A DNA stretch of 64,000 nt, from the NCBI GenBank assembly GCA_025655595.1, contig JAHXIO010000005.1:620001-684000 (forward strand). The letters are read 5' to 3'. The translations under genes were made by a program, and so were the position numbers. The first letter of the stretch is position 1. Every line of letters starts with the position of its first letter. The notes under the pieces are model-generated. The model worked only from the letters and a program-made list of their open reading frames with translations, did no database searches and was not told the DNA's origin. This stretch comes from Candidatus Thiodiazotropha sp. (ex Monitilora ramsayi). Lineage in GTDB: Bacteria > Pseudomonadota > Gammaproteobacteria > Chromatiales > Chromatiaceae. Positions 17,525-27,807 of the stretch are shown here, in pieces.

Positions 17525-19918
17525 CTACAAGGGTAGTTGTAATCGAAGCATAGGCGTTTCCGGTGGGAGACAAACTTCATCGTTGCAGGCCTGAAGGCGC
17601 ACCGCAACCGCAAGGGTCGAACCTTCAGGTGCATTCTGGTCGGATGTCACAAGCGTCTCCAGGAGAGTCTCACCGGAATACAGGGAGAGTGGGGTGGACT
17701 GAAAAGAGAGTTGTTGGCGTTCACCTTCAGGGTAGCTGACCGGACCCATTTTCCAACCGTTTCCCTCACCTGCCAGCTGAAGCCGGGTACCGATCAGGTC
17801 TTCATGCCCCGGCTGATCGCTATTGATATGCCAACCCGGAGGGATTTCTATCCTGACAGTCAGGCGCATCGATCTCTCTGAATGCGGGCTCAGTTGTCCA
17901 TCCAGCCGGATACCGCCCTGTGCCGCATACGCCCGTGACTGCAGTTCACCCAATAGATGGTTGGTGATGGCCGTGAGCATATAGCCGTGATTGTGAGGTT
18001 GCTCCTCGATACTGGCAGCAAAACGGCTGATCAGACTATCAGTCTGTTGGCGGTAGGAGAGGTTGTCCGTGCGACGAGTAAGCCCCTGGAGTACATGTAG
18101 TGCCACAGAACTGCCGGAAGGGATGGCGTTGTCACTGCCGTCATCCTTGGGGCGTCCCATGGCGGTGATATTCGCATCGGCTTCATTCATGAAAAAGCCG
18201 CCTCCGTCGCTATCGAGGAAACGCTGGATAAAGGCATCCGCCAACTCTGCGGCATGCTCCAGCCATGAGCGTTCACCGGTCAAATCGTAGAGAGAGAGGT
18301 ATGCCTCGGCCAGATACGCATAATCCTCCTGCGAAGCAAGTATGGAAGAACGGCCGTCCAAGTGTACGCGCCAGAGATAACCTGCTTTTCTTCGATTGTG
18401 CTGCCAGATAAACCTGCCAGCCTGTTCAGCCGTTTTACGGTATGCCTCAGATCCCAACAGATCGGCTGCCTCGGCGAAGGCGGTAATCATCATGCCGTTC
18501 CAGGCGGTGACGATCTTGTCGTCGCGTAGTGGCGGAACCCGTTGATTGCGGACATTCAGCAGGACACTGTTTATGTGATCGATCCGTTGGCGAAGGGCCT
18601 TCGTCTCCATTTCATTCTGAGCCGCATAGTCCTCGAGACTCTGATCGAGATGCAGAATATTGCGGCCTTCGAAGTTGCCCGTGGGGGTAACCGAATAGAG
18701 TGATTTGGCCAGATCCGCATCCTCCGGTGCCAGGGCGTCGATGATCTCGGGCGGTGTCCAGGTGAAAAAGAGGCCCTCTTCTCCTTCACTGTCAGCATCG
18801 GTGGCGGAATAGAATCCGCCTTCCGGCGCGGTCATTTCCCGCATCACATAGTCGAGGGTCTGGGTTGCCACACGCCGATATTTCTCTTTTCCGGTCAGGC
18901 GCCAGGCGCCGAGATAGACGCGACTCAGATGGGCCTGGTTGTAGAGCATCTTCTCGAAGTGGGGTACCAACCACTCATAGTCGGTGGAGTAGCGGTGGAA
19001 GCCGCCGCCGACCTGGTCGTAGATCCCCCCCCGGGCCATATGATCGAGAGTGGTTTCCAGCATCTCCAGGGCCTGAGCGTTATCCTCGCGTTCCGCTCGA
19101 TCCAACAGCAGGAAGAGCCAGGGTTCCTGAGGAAATTTGGGCGCCTGTCCGAACCCGCCCTGGATCTCGTCGTAGATCTGTCCGATGGCGGAGAGGGCGC
19201 GGTCGGTATGCTTCAAGTCGAAACGCTTGGCCTCTCCGCTGAGTCGGTTGTTCTCGGCCACGGCACTGGCGATCCGTTTGGCCTGGGCGACGACGTCATC
19301 ACGGCGTTCCTGCCATAACTGTGAGATCTGATTGATGAGAGAAATGAACTGCTTCGGCGGGTAGTAGGTGCCGCCGTAGAAAGGTTTTCCCTCGGGTGTC
19401 AGAAAGGATGACATGGGCCACCCGCCGCGGCCGGTCAATAGCATCACGGCGGTCATATAGACCTCATCCACATCCGGATGGCTCTCACGGTCGACCTTGA
19501 TGGCGATGAAGTGTTCGTTCAGCAGGGCAGCAATGGCCGGGTTTTCGAAGCTCTCCCGCTCCATCACGTGGCACCAGTGGCAGGTGGAGTAGCCAATGGA
19601 GAGGAAAATCGGTTTGTTTTCCCGTTTTGCCCGCTCAAAAGCCTCCTCTGACCAGGCATGCCAGTCCACAGGGTTGTGGGCATGCTGGAGAAGATAGGGG
19701 GAGTCTTCGAGAATGAGCCGGTTGATGTATTGCGGTGTGCCGTCTTCGTTGAAGTGCTCTGTGCGTGGACGATATGCCAGCCCCTTGGCAAGGTAGGCAT
19801 CGTGCAGTTTTTCCTGTAGCTCCATGGGTCTGTCCAGTTGATAAGTTTCCTGCGCGTTGGCGGGATATGCCCCAAACAGCAGTGACAGCATCATTAGACT
19901 GGCGGTGAATCTACCCAT
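17525..19918 (-). CDS. Secreted DUF255 (YyaL/SSP411-type) thioredoxin-fold protein with C-terminal DsbD-alpha-like domain
   Basis: 797 residues with a signal peptide (about 1-22, cleaved after ANA). The thioredoxin-like domain (about 65-190) carries [14 protein letters not shown] with the CHWC pair at 113-116. A six-hairpin, glycosidase-like barrel follows (about 230-650). Residues about 670-797 resemble the N-terminal domain of DsbD ([13 protein letters not shown], then [13 protein letters not shown] with a Cys pair). Most DUF255 proteins I know lack a signal peptide and the DsbD-like tail, so this version suggests a periplasmic thiol role. The upstream rhodanese gene, one base away, is also exported; the two probably form an operon. 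Confidence 0.85.
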   Translation of the reverse strand: MGRFTASLMMLSLLFGAYPANAQETYQLDRPMELQEKLHDAYLAKGLAYRPRTEHFNEDGTPQYINRLILEDSPYLLQHAHNPVDWHAWSEEAFERAKRENKPIFLSIGYSTCHWCHVMERESFENPAIAALLNEHFIAIKVDRESHPDVDEVYMTAVMLLTGRGGWPMSSFLTPEGKPFYGGTYYPPKQFISLINQISQLWQERRDDVVAQAKRIASAVAENNRLSGEAKRFDLKHTDRALSAIGQIYDEIQGGFGQAPKFPQEPWLFLLLDRAEREDNAQALEMLETTLDHMARGGIYDQVGGGFHRYSTDYEWLVPHFEKMLYNQAHLSRVYLGAWRLTGKEKYRRVATQTLDYVMREMTAPEGGFYSATDADSEGEEGLFFTWTPPEIIDALAPEDADLAKSLYSVTPTGNFEGRNILHLDQSLEDYAAQNEMETKALRQRIDHINSVLLNVRNQRVPPLRDDKIVTAWNGMMITAFAEAADLLGSEAYRKTAEQAGRFIWQHNRRKAGYLWRVHLDGRSSILASQEDYAYLAEAYLSLYDLTGERSWLEHAAELADAFIQRFLDSDGGGFFMNEADANITAMGRPKDDGSDNAIPSGSSVALHVLQGLTRRTDNLSYRQQTDSLISRFAASIEEQPHNHGYMLTAITNHLLGELQSRAYAAQGGIRLDGQLSPHSERSMRLTVRIEIPPGWHINSDQPGHEDLIGTRLQLAGEGNGWKMGPVSYPEGERQQLSFQSTPLSLYSGETLLETLVTSDQNAPEGSTLAVAVRLQACNDEVCLPPETPMLRLQLPL

Positions 19919-19919
19919 C

Positions 19920-20816
19920 TCAGTGTGTCAACTCGATGAGCAGATCCATCGGCAGGCTCTTGTCCACCGCCCACACTTCGGTAGAGCCGTCGTAGAGTTT
20001 CGCCTGTTTGTTGCCGAGGATTTCATGGGAGACGAACCATGCCAGCGATGCGCGGTGGCCGGTGTGGCAATAGTTGATCTGCGGACCTTGCAGGGGGACA
20101 TTGCTGGCCTGGTAGATACGTTCGAGATTTTCCCGGGATTGGAGCTTACCGCTGCCGTTCACTGTCAACCAGTCGTAGTTGAGATTGACCGCATTGGGCA
20201 GGCTGCCCGCCCGTTCCCGTCCGGCCCCCGCATAGATACCGAGATACTCGGCCCGGCTGCGGTTGTCCACGGCGAGATGCTTATTCTCCAGAGCGAGTTT
20301 GACTTCAGCAGAATCGGGGACCATCTCCCTGCGCAGGCTGGCTTTGAATTTGCCCGGCTCAGGTTGATTGTCACCTTTTTCGAGAGGGTAGCGTCGACTC
20401 TGTGCATAGGCGATGAGGCCGCCGTCCAGGATAGAGATCATATCGTGACCCAATGCCTTGAAAGTCCAATAGATTCTGGCTGCAGATGCCAGATCGCCGG
20501 CGCTCGCGCCCAAGGGGGCAAGTACCACATGAGTCTTATTGTCTATGCCGAGAGAGCCGATCATTTTCTCAAGCTCGGAGACCGGTGGCATCACCTTGGG
20601 CATCCCCTTTTTATCGGTGCGCCAGCGGCTATATTCGGTGTGAACCGAGCCGGGAATATGGTGGCGCTGAAAACCTTGTCGATCCTGCAGGTCCACAATT
20701 GTCAGATCAGAATTTTGACGGTTGTCGTGCAGCCAGGATGGCGATACCAGCGGAGTCGCGGACAGCGCTTGTAAGGAGACAAGAGATAGCAGCAACGCAA
20801 GTGTGATTCTTCGCAT
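19920..20816 (-). CDS. Periplasmic tandem-rhodanese sulfurtransferase
   Basis: 298 residues with a signal peptide (about 1-19). Two rhodanese domains are present. The N-terminal one reads APLGASA where the catalytic loop belongs and has no cysteine, so it is probably structural. The C-terminal one has the active loop [10 protein letters not shown] with the catalytic Cys near residue 250. Such enzymes transfer sulfane sulfur from thiosulfate or polysulfide to a thiol acceptor. It lies one base upstream of the secreted DUF255/thioredoxin-fold gene, which could be the acceptor or reductant; that pairing is inference. The gene is divergent from the Sel1 gene. Confidence 0.9.
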   Translation of the reverse strand: MRRITLALLLSLVSLQALSATPLVSPSWLHDNRQNSDLTIVDLQDRQGFQRHHIPGSVHTEYSRWRTDKKGMPKVMPPVSELEKMIGSLGIDNKTHVVLAPLGASAGDLASAARIYWTFKALGHDMISILDGGLIAYAQSRRYPLEKGDNQPEPGKFKASLRREMVPDSAEVKLALENKHLAVDNRSRAEYLGIYAGAGRERAGSLPNAVNLNYDWLTVNGSGKLQSRENLERIYQASNVPLQGPQINYCHTGHRASLAWFVSHEILGNKQAKLYDGSTEVWAVDKSLPMDLLIELTH

Positions 20817-21039
20817 GGTGTTTTCGTTTTTTTCCTATTTAACTGATATGAGTTGACTGGATGCTAAGGCCATTAGTTCCATTACCTTCTGAAAATCACA
20901 AGTTTAGGGAGTTCGCGAACTTATGATGTCGAGATGGGGTCGATTCAACAGGGGCTTCACAGTCTGGCAGTTGCAGTGGCTGCAAAAAACATTCAGGCTG
21001 TCAGGGAATCGACTACTTGAAGTACAACAACGGTGGATT

Positions 21040-21462
21040 ATGCATAGTATGTCTCTATTTAGATCAAGTCTTTTTTTGGTATTGGTCTTATCTATCCCAT
21101 TCTCCTCAACGGTATATGCCGACCCCTATGAAGATGCCGTGACCGCACTCGCTGACGGTGAATATCGCCAGGCCTATCGCGGATTCAAGCGCTTGGCGCA
21201 GCGGGACCATATCGAGTCCCAATATCAGGTCGGCATGCTCTACATTTTCGGACAGGGTGTTGAGCAGAATATGGAAAAAGGGATCTCGTGGCTCGAGCAG
21301 GCGGCCTACAATGGTGTCTATCTTGCGGCGAATGAGCTGGCTCAGATCTACATTTCCGGGCGTGGTGTGGAACCCAATGAGGAAAAGGCGATGAAATGGG
21401 TGGAGCTGGCGACCAAGATTGCGGAAGAGAATGAAGAAGCCGCGGATGACGGGTGTGATTAG
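21040..21462 (+). CDS. Secreted Sel1-repeat protein
   Basis: 140 residues from the ATG at 21040; the frame stays open back to 20923 but the signal peptide (FRSSLFLVLVLSIPFSSTVYA) only makes sense from 21040 or 21049. The mature part has two or three Sel1-like TPR repeats: AYRGFKRLAQRDHIESQYQV, GMLYIFGQGVEQNMEKGISW and IYISGRGVEPNEEKAMKWV. Sel1 proteins are protein-interaction scaffolds. The partner is unknown; gspA follows after 64 bases with its own probable promoter. Confidence 0.85.
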   Translation: MHSMSLFRSSLFLVLVLSIPFSSTVYADPYEDAVTALADGEYRQAYRGFKRLAQRDHIESQYQVGMLYIFGQGVEQNMEKGISWLEQAAYNGVYLAANELAQIYISGRGVEPNEEKAMKWVELATKIAEENEEAADDGCD

Positions 21463-21490
21463 GCCAGGATATATTTATATCGTGCCGATG

Positions 21491-21518
21491 CTGACTGGTT
21501 AACGGAATATTGTATGAT
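21491..21518 (+). promoter_or_regulatory. Probable promoter of gspAB
   Basis: CTGACT (21491-21496), a 16-base spacer and TATGAT (21513-21518) form a reasonable sigma-70 promoter. The gspA ATG is only nine bases after the -10 box, so the leader would be almost absent; no Shine-Dalgarno sequence is seen. Confidence 0.4.
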
Positions 21519-21526
21519 TCCACCTT

Positions 21527-23302
21527 ATGAAATTCAGTGATTTCGGGTTCAAGGAGAACCCCTTCTCGATCACGCCGGATCCCCGCTACCTCTATCTCAG
21601 TCAGGGGCACGAGGAGAGTCTCGCACACCTGATCTACGGTACCGGACCCAATGGAGGCTTCGTACTTCTGACGGGCGAAGTGGGCACCGGCAAGACACTG
21701 TTGATCCGCAGCCTGCTCGCGCAGCAACTGACGGATGTGGACATTGCGCTGGTTCTGAATCCACGTCTCTCCAGGCGGGAGTTTCTCTCCGCGGTCTGTG
21801 ATGAGCTGGGTATCGACTTTCAAGGAAATCCCTACTCACTCAAGCAATTGATGGGTGCCCTCTCGGAGCATCTGCTCAAGACCCATGGCGAGGGTCGCCA
21901 TACAGTACTGATCGTGGATGAGGCGCAGAACCTAAGTCCCAGAGTATTGGAGCAGGTGCGACTGTTGACCAATCTGGAGACGACGAGACACAAATTGTTG
22001 CGGATTATCCTGGTCGGTCAACCGGAGCTCTTGGAGATGCTGGGTCGGGAGGAGCTGCGACAGGTGGATCAGCGCATCACGGCGCGCTATCACCTCTGTC
22101 CACTCAGCCGTCAGGAAACGGCTCGCTATATCTCACACCGGTTGGCGGTGGCGGGTATCCGCGAAGACCTTTTCAGCCCGTTTGCTATGCGACTTGTACA
22201 TCGTCTTTCCGGCGGTGTGCCGCGAATCATCAATACTATATGCGAACGCTCCCTGTTGGCGATCTTCTCAAGGGGAGAAAACAGGGTCGGCGCCAGCCTG
22301 GTTTGGCGGGCGGCTAAAGAGGTCAAAGGGCATCGGTATCCACGCCGACAGTGGCGTTGGCTTGCAGCGGGACTGGTGGTTGCGGGGCTATTGCTTTATG
22401 CCTATCTCTCTCCCTTCACCGTAGGGACTACAGACTCAGCGCAATTTGCATCGGATGACCCTGAGGTAGCACAGGGTGATGAAGGGGCTGAACCCAATAA
22501 ACCCATGGCAGCAGTGGAACCCGAATCCGTTGATGAGGCACTGTCACCGCCGACAGAGAGCGTGAATCCCGTTGAGCCGTTACTGGTGCCTACCGTCGGA
22601 CTGATCGGTAATACTGAACAAACAGCAGAGACTACAGAAAAGAAGGAAACCGCTGTACCGAAGGAGGTTGTCTTCTCTATAGAACAGCTATTCAACAACA
22701 GTCAAAAGCAGGAGATTGTTTATCAGCGATTGTTTTCACTTTGGGGGGAATCGGTCAGTCTGAACTCACCGCTCACACCCTGCATGCAGGCACCTCAGGT
22801 AGGCTTGCGTTGTCTGAGAGAGAACTCGGATTGGACGCGGCTCCAGTCTCTCAACCGGCCGTTTATTTTCCGTTTGATACATGAGAAGCAAACCCGCTTG
22901 CTGCTGCTCAAACGGCAGGAGGGGGGCCGCCTGCTGGTGGATACAAGCACGCGCGAGGAATATCTCATGCTGTCGGATATCCTGCCCTATTGGAAAGGCG
23001 AGTTTGTCATGTTGTGGCGACCCTATGGAGGGGTTGCGCTGATCGGTGAGGGATCGGCGGGTGATGCCGTGACCTGGCTTCGCAAGAGAATGCACCTGGT
23101 GGATGGCAAGCCATTGACCAAAATGGCGGGTCTTGATCGATTCGATGACCTATTAAAGCAGCGGCTGCAGTCATTTCAGCGCAGCAAAGGCCTGTCCGAA
23201 GACGGTGTGGCGGGACAACAGACCCTTGTCTATCTGAATAATTTGTCGTTACCGCCCGGTACGCCAACATTGAGTTCGGCGGCGGATCACGGAGGCAGCT
23301 GA
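21527..23302 (+). CDS. gspA: General secretion pathway protein A (ExeA-type ATPase)
   Basis: 591 residues. The N-terminus FKENPFSITPDPRYLYLS is typical of ExeA. AAA motifs follow: Walker A GEVGTGKT at 50-57 and Walker B VLIVDEAQ near 128. A single membrane helix (about 278-297) separates the cytoplasmic ATPase from a periplasmic part with an acidic, proline-rich linker and a C-terminal peptidoglycan-binding motif (SFQRSKGLSEDGVAGQQTL). With GspB, ExeA helps the type II secretion secretin assemble through the peptidoglycan. No other gsp genes are in the window, so the pair acts at a distance. Confidence 0.93.
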   Translation: MKFSDFGFKENPFSITPDPRYLYLSQGHEESLAHLIYGTGPNGGFVLLTGEVGTGKTLLIRSLLAQQLTDVDIALVLNPRLSRREFLSAVCDELGIDFQGNPYSLKQLMGALSEHLLKTHGEGRHTVLIVDEAQNLSPRVLEQVRLLTNLETTRHKLLRIILVGQPELLEMLGREELRQVDQRITARYHLCPLSRQETARYISHRLAVAGIREDLFSPFAMRLVHRLSGGVPRIINTICERSLLAIFSRGENRVGASLVWRAAKEVKGHRYPRRQWRWLAAGLVVAGLLLYAYLSPFTVGTTDSAQFASDDPEVAQGDEGAEPNKPMAAVEPESVDEALSPPTESVNPVEPLLVPTVGLIGNTEQTAETTEKKETAVPKEVVFSIEQLFNNSQKQEIVYQRLFSLWGESVSLNSPLTPCMQAPQVGLRCLRENSDWTRLQSLNRPFIFRLIHEKQTRLLLLKRQEGGRLLVDTSTREEYLMLSDILPYWKGEFVMLWRPYGGVALIGEGSAGDAVTWLRKRMHLVDGKPLTKMAGLDRFDDLLKQRLQSFQRSKGLSEDGVAGQQTLVYLNNLSLPPGTPTLSSAADHGGS

Positions 23303-23303
23303 G

Positions 23304-23927
23304 GTGTCACTCATACTTGAAGCGCTGAAAAAAGCGGAACGGCAGCATCAGTTGGGTGAAGTCCCCGGCATTCGACCCGGTCCTGCGGAAGCGCAATCCA
23401 GATCCCTGCGTGGGCTTGGCTGGATCATGTTTTTACTGGTTGCCGGTATAATGCTCGGCATAGGGATATACCTGGGCGGTTACAGACAGTCCCTGGTTGA
23501 TCAGGATGAGGCGGCCGCACTTCCATCAGCTGTGAACACCCGGACCACAGCCCCGTCGGATATAGCTGTGCCAACAAATCAGGGAAATGGTGGTGCAGAT
23601 CCAGCCCAGCCTACTCAGGCCTTGCCGGAACAGGTGGAGCCGGTTCAGCCCGCAGTCCAGCTAAGCCAGAAACCGAAAACCAGGCCCAAACCCGCGAAAC
23701 CATTGAGCGAGATGCCAAGCGGTTTCATCGCCAATCTGCCGGGACTCAATATCGATATCCACAGTTACGATGAGCGTCCCGCAAAACGCTATGTGCTGAT
23801 CAACCTGGAGAAGTATCGGGAGGGAGATTACCTGGCGGAGGGGCCGTTGCTGATTGAGATTCTCACGGATGGGGTGGTTCTCGAACATCTGGGTGAACGG
23901 TTTATCCTGCCCATAGGCAATCAATAG
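23304..23927 (+). CDS. gspB: General secretion pathway protein B
   Basis: 207 residues from a GTG start, one base after gspA, with GGAGG upstream. The N-terminal SLILEALKKAERQHQLGEVP is the ExeB/GspB signature. A membrane helix (about 37-57) is followed by a proline/glutamine-rich linker and a compact C-terminal domain (about 135-207: LPGLNIDIHSYDERPAKRYV to the end). GspB forms a complex with GspA in the inner membrane and supports secretin placement. It is convergent with comF. Confidence 0.93.
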   Translation: MSLILEALKKAERQHQLGEVPGIRPGPAEAQSRSLRGLGWIMFLLVAGIMLGIGIYLGGYRQSLVDQDEAAALPSAVNTRTTAPSDIAVPTNQGNGGADPAQPTQALPEQVEPVQPAVQLSQKPKTRPKPAKPLSEMPSGFIANLPGLNIDIHSYDERPAKRYVLINLEKYREGDYLAEGPLLIEILTDGVVLEHLGERFILPIGNQ

Positions 23928-24014
23928 CACCGGTGCAATTGTCTGTAACGATTTCAGGGGGCCTTGCCAAGCGGTGCCTGGGTATGGAGTAGCGCATCCA
24001 TCGCATCCACAATA

Positions 24015-24740
24015 TCAGCAAATGAAAGGCGTCTGGACAGGCGTCCTCGCCAACGCCCATATATCAACCTGCTTTACACCGCTCCTGAGCAGTAGCCTGC
24101 TCAGCTCGGTGAGTGTGGCACCAGTGGTGATGACATCGTCGAACAGGACGACATGACTGGCTTGCAGTTCTTCTGAGACAGCGAAAGCGGAGCGAAGATT
24201 GCGGCGTCTCCCTTTTTCGCTCAAACCTGTCTGTGCTGGAGTGGGACGGACACGTTTGACAGAACGCCAGTCCAGGTCTATCAGCAGATCCTTGGTCAAC
24301 AAACGGGCAATCTCCAATGATTGATTGAAACCGCGCTCACGCAAACGGGTGGGGTGGAGCGGGACAGGGATCAGCACTTCGGGTAGGTCTTGAGTGACAT
24401 TCAACCGGTCGATCATCAATTTAGCCAACGGTTCTACAAGCTGGAGCCGCTGGCGGAATTTAAGACTGCTGATCATGTGGTTGACTGGTGCTTCATAACG
24501 GAGGGCGGTCAGCGCTTGATGGAAAAGCGGAGGGCTTCTTGTGCAACGACCGCAAAGTGAGTCTGTGGCAGCCCTGGAGGGAAGCGGCAGGGCGCAGCGG
24601 CGACAGGCGTGGTGGTTGAATGGCAACCCGGCATAGCAACCGGCGCAGAAGAATATCTCCGATTCGCCGGTATTGCCGCAGCAAGGGCAGCGAGGCGGAA
24701 ATAGAATGGACTGTATATTATTTATACATTTGTAAACCAT
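24015..24740 (-). CDS. comF: ComF-family phosphoribosyltransferase-like protein
   Basis: 241 residues from the ATG at 24740, chosen because AAGG lies nine bases before it; an ATG at 24749 is the alternative. An N-terminal zinc ribbon has paired cysteines (CPCCG, CAGC, CRRC, CGRC). The C-terminal phosphoribosyltransferase fold includes RGFNQSLEIAR and the PRPP-type loop VLFDDVITTGATL. ComF proteins are needed for DNA uptake in transformable bacteria, probably handling incoming single strands. It is divergent from the biotin operon, a common gammaproteobacterial order. Confidence 0.93.
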   Translation of the reverse strand: MVYKCINNIQSILFPPRCPCCGNTGESEIFFCAGCYAGLPFNHHACRRCALPLPSRAATDSLCGRCTRSPPLFHQALTALRYEAPVNHMISSLKFRQRLQLVEPLAKLMIDRLNVTQDLPEVLIPVPLHPTRLRERGFNQSLEIARLLTKDLLIDLDWRSVKRVRPTPAQTGLSEKGRRRNLRSAFAVSEELQASHVVLFDDVITTGATLTELSRLLLRSGVKQVDIWALARTPVQTPFIC

Positions 24741-24755
24741 CGATACCATCCTTGG

Positions 24756-24784
24756 TTGACAGAGGGCGGGGGATGAGGTCTATT
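24756..24784 (+). promoter_or_regulatory. Sigma-70 promoter of the biotin operon
   Basis: A perfect TTGACA (24756-24761), a 17-base spacer and TCTATT (24779-24784) precede bioB by about 40 bases. No BirA or BioR operator is recognised by eye. Confidence 0.55.
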
Positions 24785-24822
24785 GTCGCACTGCAAAAAT
24801 TCCCTTGAGCGCAAGATATACC

Positions 24823-25833
24823 ATGACAGAGACAAGCATACGCCATGACTGGGGCCTGGATGAAATCGAGGCACTTCTCAATCAACCCTTCAATGACCTG
24901 ATCTTCAATGCCCAGATGACCCATCGGGCGCATTTTGATCCTAACCGGGTTCAGATGAGCAGCCTGCTGAGCATCAAGACCGGAGCCTGCGCTGAGGATT
25001 GCGGCTACTGTTCCCAAAGTGCCAAGCATGCCACTGGATTGGAGGCGGAAAAGCTGATGCCGCTGGATGATGTGGTGGATGCGGCTCAGTCGGCCAAGTC
25101 GAAGGGTGCAACCCGCTTCTGCATGGGGGCGGCATGGCGCAATCCCACCGATAAAAATCTGGACAAAGTCATCGAAATGGTGGAGGCGGTACACGGAATC
25201 GGTATGGAGACCTGTCTGACCCTCGGCATGCTGAGCCAACCCCAGGCCGAGCGACTCCGTGAGGCAGGCCTCGACTACTACAACCATAATCTGGACACCT
25301 CACCCGAATTTTACGGAAACGTCATCACAACCCGGACCTTTGATGATCGCCTGGAGACATTGAATTACGTCAGAGATGCGGGAATCAATGTCTGCTCAGG
25401 GGGTATTCTCGGTATGGGCGAATCGCGCCGGGATCGTGCCAGCATGCTAAAAGAACTGGCCAACCTGCCCAGGCACCCGGAATCCGTACCGATCAACATG
25501 CTGGTACAGGTGGAGGGTACGCCACTCTTCGGCAGCGAGGATCTGGATCCGCTGGAGTTTGTTCGTACCATCGCGACGGCGCGAATTCTGATGCCTGCCT
25601 CCTATGTTCGCCTTTCGGCCGGTCGCAGTGAAATGAGTGATGAGATGCAGGCACTCTGCTTTTTTGCAGGGGCCAATTCGATCTTCTACGGGGAGCGGCT
25701 GCTTACGACGGACAATCCTGAAGCCGACAGTGATCGTCAGTTGCTGGAGCGTCTTGGCATAGAGACTGAGCAGTCCATTGAGACTGAGGTGAAAGCCGCG
25801 AAAACACCTTGTAAACAGGCATCCGCGGGTTGA
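24823..25833 (+). CDS. bioB: Biotin synthase
   Basis: 336 residues from the ATG at 24823; a TTG at 24805 would add six. The radical-SAM cluster motif CAEDCGYC (CxxxCxxC) is intact, as are [21 protein letters not shown] and the C-terminal [16 protein letters not shown]. BioB inserts sulfur into dethiobiotin, consuming a [2Fe-2S] cluster, to make biotin. It leads an operon bioB-bioF-bioH-bioC-bioD that covers pimeloyl synthesis and ring assembly. Only bioA is missing here and must be elsewhere or replaced. Confidence 0.97.
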   Translation: MTETSIRHDWGLDEIEALLNQPFNDLIFNAQMTHRAHFDPNRVQMSSLLSIKTGACAEDCGYCSQSAKHATGLEAEKLMPLDDVVDAAQSAKSKGATRFCMGAAWRNPTDKNLDKVIEMVEAVHGIGMETCLTLGMLSQPQAERLREAGLDYYNHNLDTSPEFYGNVITTRTFDDRLETLNYVRDAGINVCSGGILGMGESRRDRASMLKELANLPRHPESVPINMLVQVEGTPLFGSEDLDPLEFVRTIATARILMPASYVRLSAGRSEMSDEMQALCFFAGANSIFYGERLLTTDNPEADSDRQLLERLGIETEQSIETEVKAAKTPCKQASAG

Positions 25834-25855
25834 TTTCAATCTGATTTGCAGTCCA

Positions 25856-27034
25856 ATGGTGATTGACGCCAACATGCAAGTCTTGTCGAACGCGTTGGAG
25901 AAGCGTCGGGACTCCTCACTCTATCGACAGCGAAAGGTTGCCGAAACGGCTCAGCAGCCTGAGATGCGGATCGATGGTCGGAATCTCCTCACTTTCTGTA
26001 GCAACGACTATCTGGGGCTGGCCAACCATCCGGATGTGATTCGTGCCTTTCAACAAGGGGCTGCCGATTATGGGACGGGTAGTGGTGCGGCACATTTGAT
26101 CACCGGCCACACCCGCGCTCACCATGCCCTGGAGGAGGCGCTGGCCGACTTTACCGGCAGACCCCGGGTACTACTCTTCTCAACCGGTTATATGGCCAAT
26201 CTGGGTATCGCTTCAGCCCTGTTGGATAGAAATGATCGTCTCTACGAGGATCGCCTCAATCACGCCTCCCTGATCGATGCCGGGCAACTGAGCCGGGCTA
26301 AGATGCTACGCTACCAGCATGCGGATACAGAGAGCCTGCAAAGGCTGTTGGAAGCGGGGGATGGCGGAAAGACGTTGATCGCCACCGATGGGGTCTTCAG
26401 CATGGATGGGGATCTCGCCCCTCTGCCGCAACTCGCTGAATTGGCGCAGTCTCATAACGCCTGGCTGATGGTGGACGATGCACATGGAATCGGTGTGTTG
26501 GGAGACCAGGGTCGGGGAGCATTGTCACATTTCGGCCTGGGAGCGCAGGAAGTGCCGATCCTGATGGGCACCCTGGGTAAAGCCTTGGGAACCTTTGGCG
26601 CTTTCGTGGCTGGTAGCGAAGCGTTGATTGAAACGCTGATCCAGCAGGCGAGAAGTTATATCTATACCACGGCACCGCCTCCCGCAATCGCAGAGGCAAC
26701 GCGTGAAAGTCTGCGCATCGCTACACAGGAGTCGTGGCGACGGGAGCGATTGAAGACATTGATTGAGCAGTTCAGGGTATCCGCCAAGTCCATGGGATTG
26801 CCCCTGATGGATTCCCACACACCCATACAACCCATCGTGGCAGGCAGTGCATCGCAGGCACTTGCCTGGAGTCAGCAGTTGGAGGAAGCGGGTATCCTGG
26901 TGAGTGCCATTCGTCCTCCCACCGTACCGGAGGGAAGTGCTCGTTTGCGGATTACCTTCAGTGCCAACCATACGGAGCGTCATCTGCAGCGATTGCTCGA
27001 TGCACTCTCGTATTTGAATAGGGACCAGGTATGA
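25856..27034 (+). CDS. bioF: 8-amino-7-oxononanoate synthase
   Basis: 392 residues. PLP-enzyme motifs are present: [36 protein letters not shown] and the Schiff-base lysine in [12 protein letters not shown]. It condenses pimeloyl-ACP (or -CoA) with alanine. An in-frame ATG at 25874 is a possible alternative start. Its end overlaps bioH by four bases (ATGA), indicating translational coupling. Confidence 0.96.
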   Translation: MVIDANMQVLSNALEKRRDSSLYRQRKVAETAQQPEMRIDGRNLLTFCSNDYLGLANHPDVIRAFQQGAADYGTGSGAAHLITGHTRAHHALEEALADFTGRPRVLLFSTGYMANLGIASALLDRNDRLYEDRLNHASLIDAGQLSRAKMLRYQHADTESLQRLLEAGDGGKTLIATDGVFSMDGDLAPLPQLAELAQSHNAWLMVDDAHGIGVLGDQGRGALSHFGLGAQEVPILMGTLGKALGTFGAFVAGSEALIETLIQQARSYIYTTAPPPAIAEATRESLRIATQESWRRERLKTLIEQFRVSAKSMGLPLMDSHTPIQPIVAGSASQALAWSQQLEEAGILVSAIRPPTVPEGSARLRITFSANHTERHLQRLLDALSYLNRDQV

Positions 27035-27807
27035 CCCTCGCCACCGAGAGAATGGGTTCGGGTCGTGATCTTGTCATGCTGCATGGCTGGGGCATGAATT
27101 CATCAGTCTGGTCAGATTTCGCGACAAATCTTTCAGCGCACTATCGGGTCACCCTTGTGGACCTGCCCGGGCATGGTAACAGTCCATTCAAGGGACAGCA
27201 GGCAATCTCGGATTGGGCTGAAGCGTGTATTACTGTCGCACCGCCATCAGCGATCTGGCTTGGCTGGTCGTTGGGGGCGATGGTGGCCATGCAGGCGGCA
27301 GTTCTGGCGCCTGGATCGATCAGCGGTGTGGTGGTGTTGGCCGGCATGCCCCGATTCGTACAGGGAGATGACTGGCCCCACGCCATGGCCCCCCGCACCT
27401 TGGACCTCTTCATAGACGCCCTTGGGCAGGACCATACCAAAACACTGGAGCGATTCCTCGCCCTGCAGATGCTGGGAAGCGACCTGGCACAAGAGACGCT
27501 GCGTAAACTCAAGACAAGTCTGCGGGAGCGACCGGACCCGGCTACCGATGCGTTGGAGTCCGGTCTCGATCTGTTAAAGGGAACGGATCTGCGTGATCAA
27601 CTGAGTGGACTGGCTTGTCCAACTGCCTGGCTCTATGGTGATCGAGATACCCTGGCGCCGGCGGCGGCCGCGAAACTGCTTAGTAAATGGTTACCCAATG
27701 CTGTCACCCATGTCATTGCAGGTGCAGCCCATACTCCCTTCCTCTCACACCCCGATGAGACCCATCGCGTGGTGAACCGGTTTCTGGAGCAGTTTGATGA
27801 ATCCTGA
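27031..27807 (+). CDS. bioH: Pimeloyl-ACP methyl ester carboxylesterase
   Basis: 258 residues, alpha/beta hydrolase. The oxyanion segment [12 protein letters not shown], the nucleophile elbow GWSLGA (Ser), the acid in YGDRDTLAP and the final His in [11 protein letters not shown] form the triad. BioH removes the methyl ester from pimeloyl-ACP methyl ester, ending the malonyl-methyl route started by BioC. It overlaps bioF by four bases and bioC by eleven, so the three are tightly coupled. Confidence 0.95.
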   Translation: MTLATERMGSGRDLVMLHGWGMNSSVWSDFATNLSAHYRVTLVDLPGHGNSPFKGQQAISDWAEACITVAPPSAIWLGWSLGAMVAMQAAVLAPGSISGVVVLAGMPRFVQGDDWPHAMAPRTLDLFIDALGQDHTKTLERFLALQMLGSDLAQETLRKLKTSLRERPDPATDALESGLDLLKGTDLRDQLSGLACPTAWLYGDRDTLAPAAAAKLLSKWLPNAVTHVIAGAAHTPFLSHPDETHRVVNRFLEQFDES

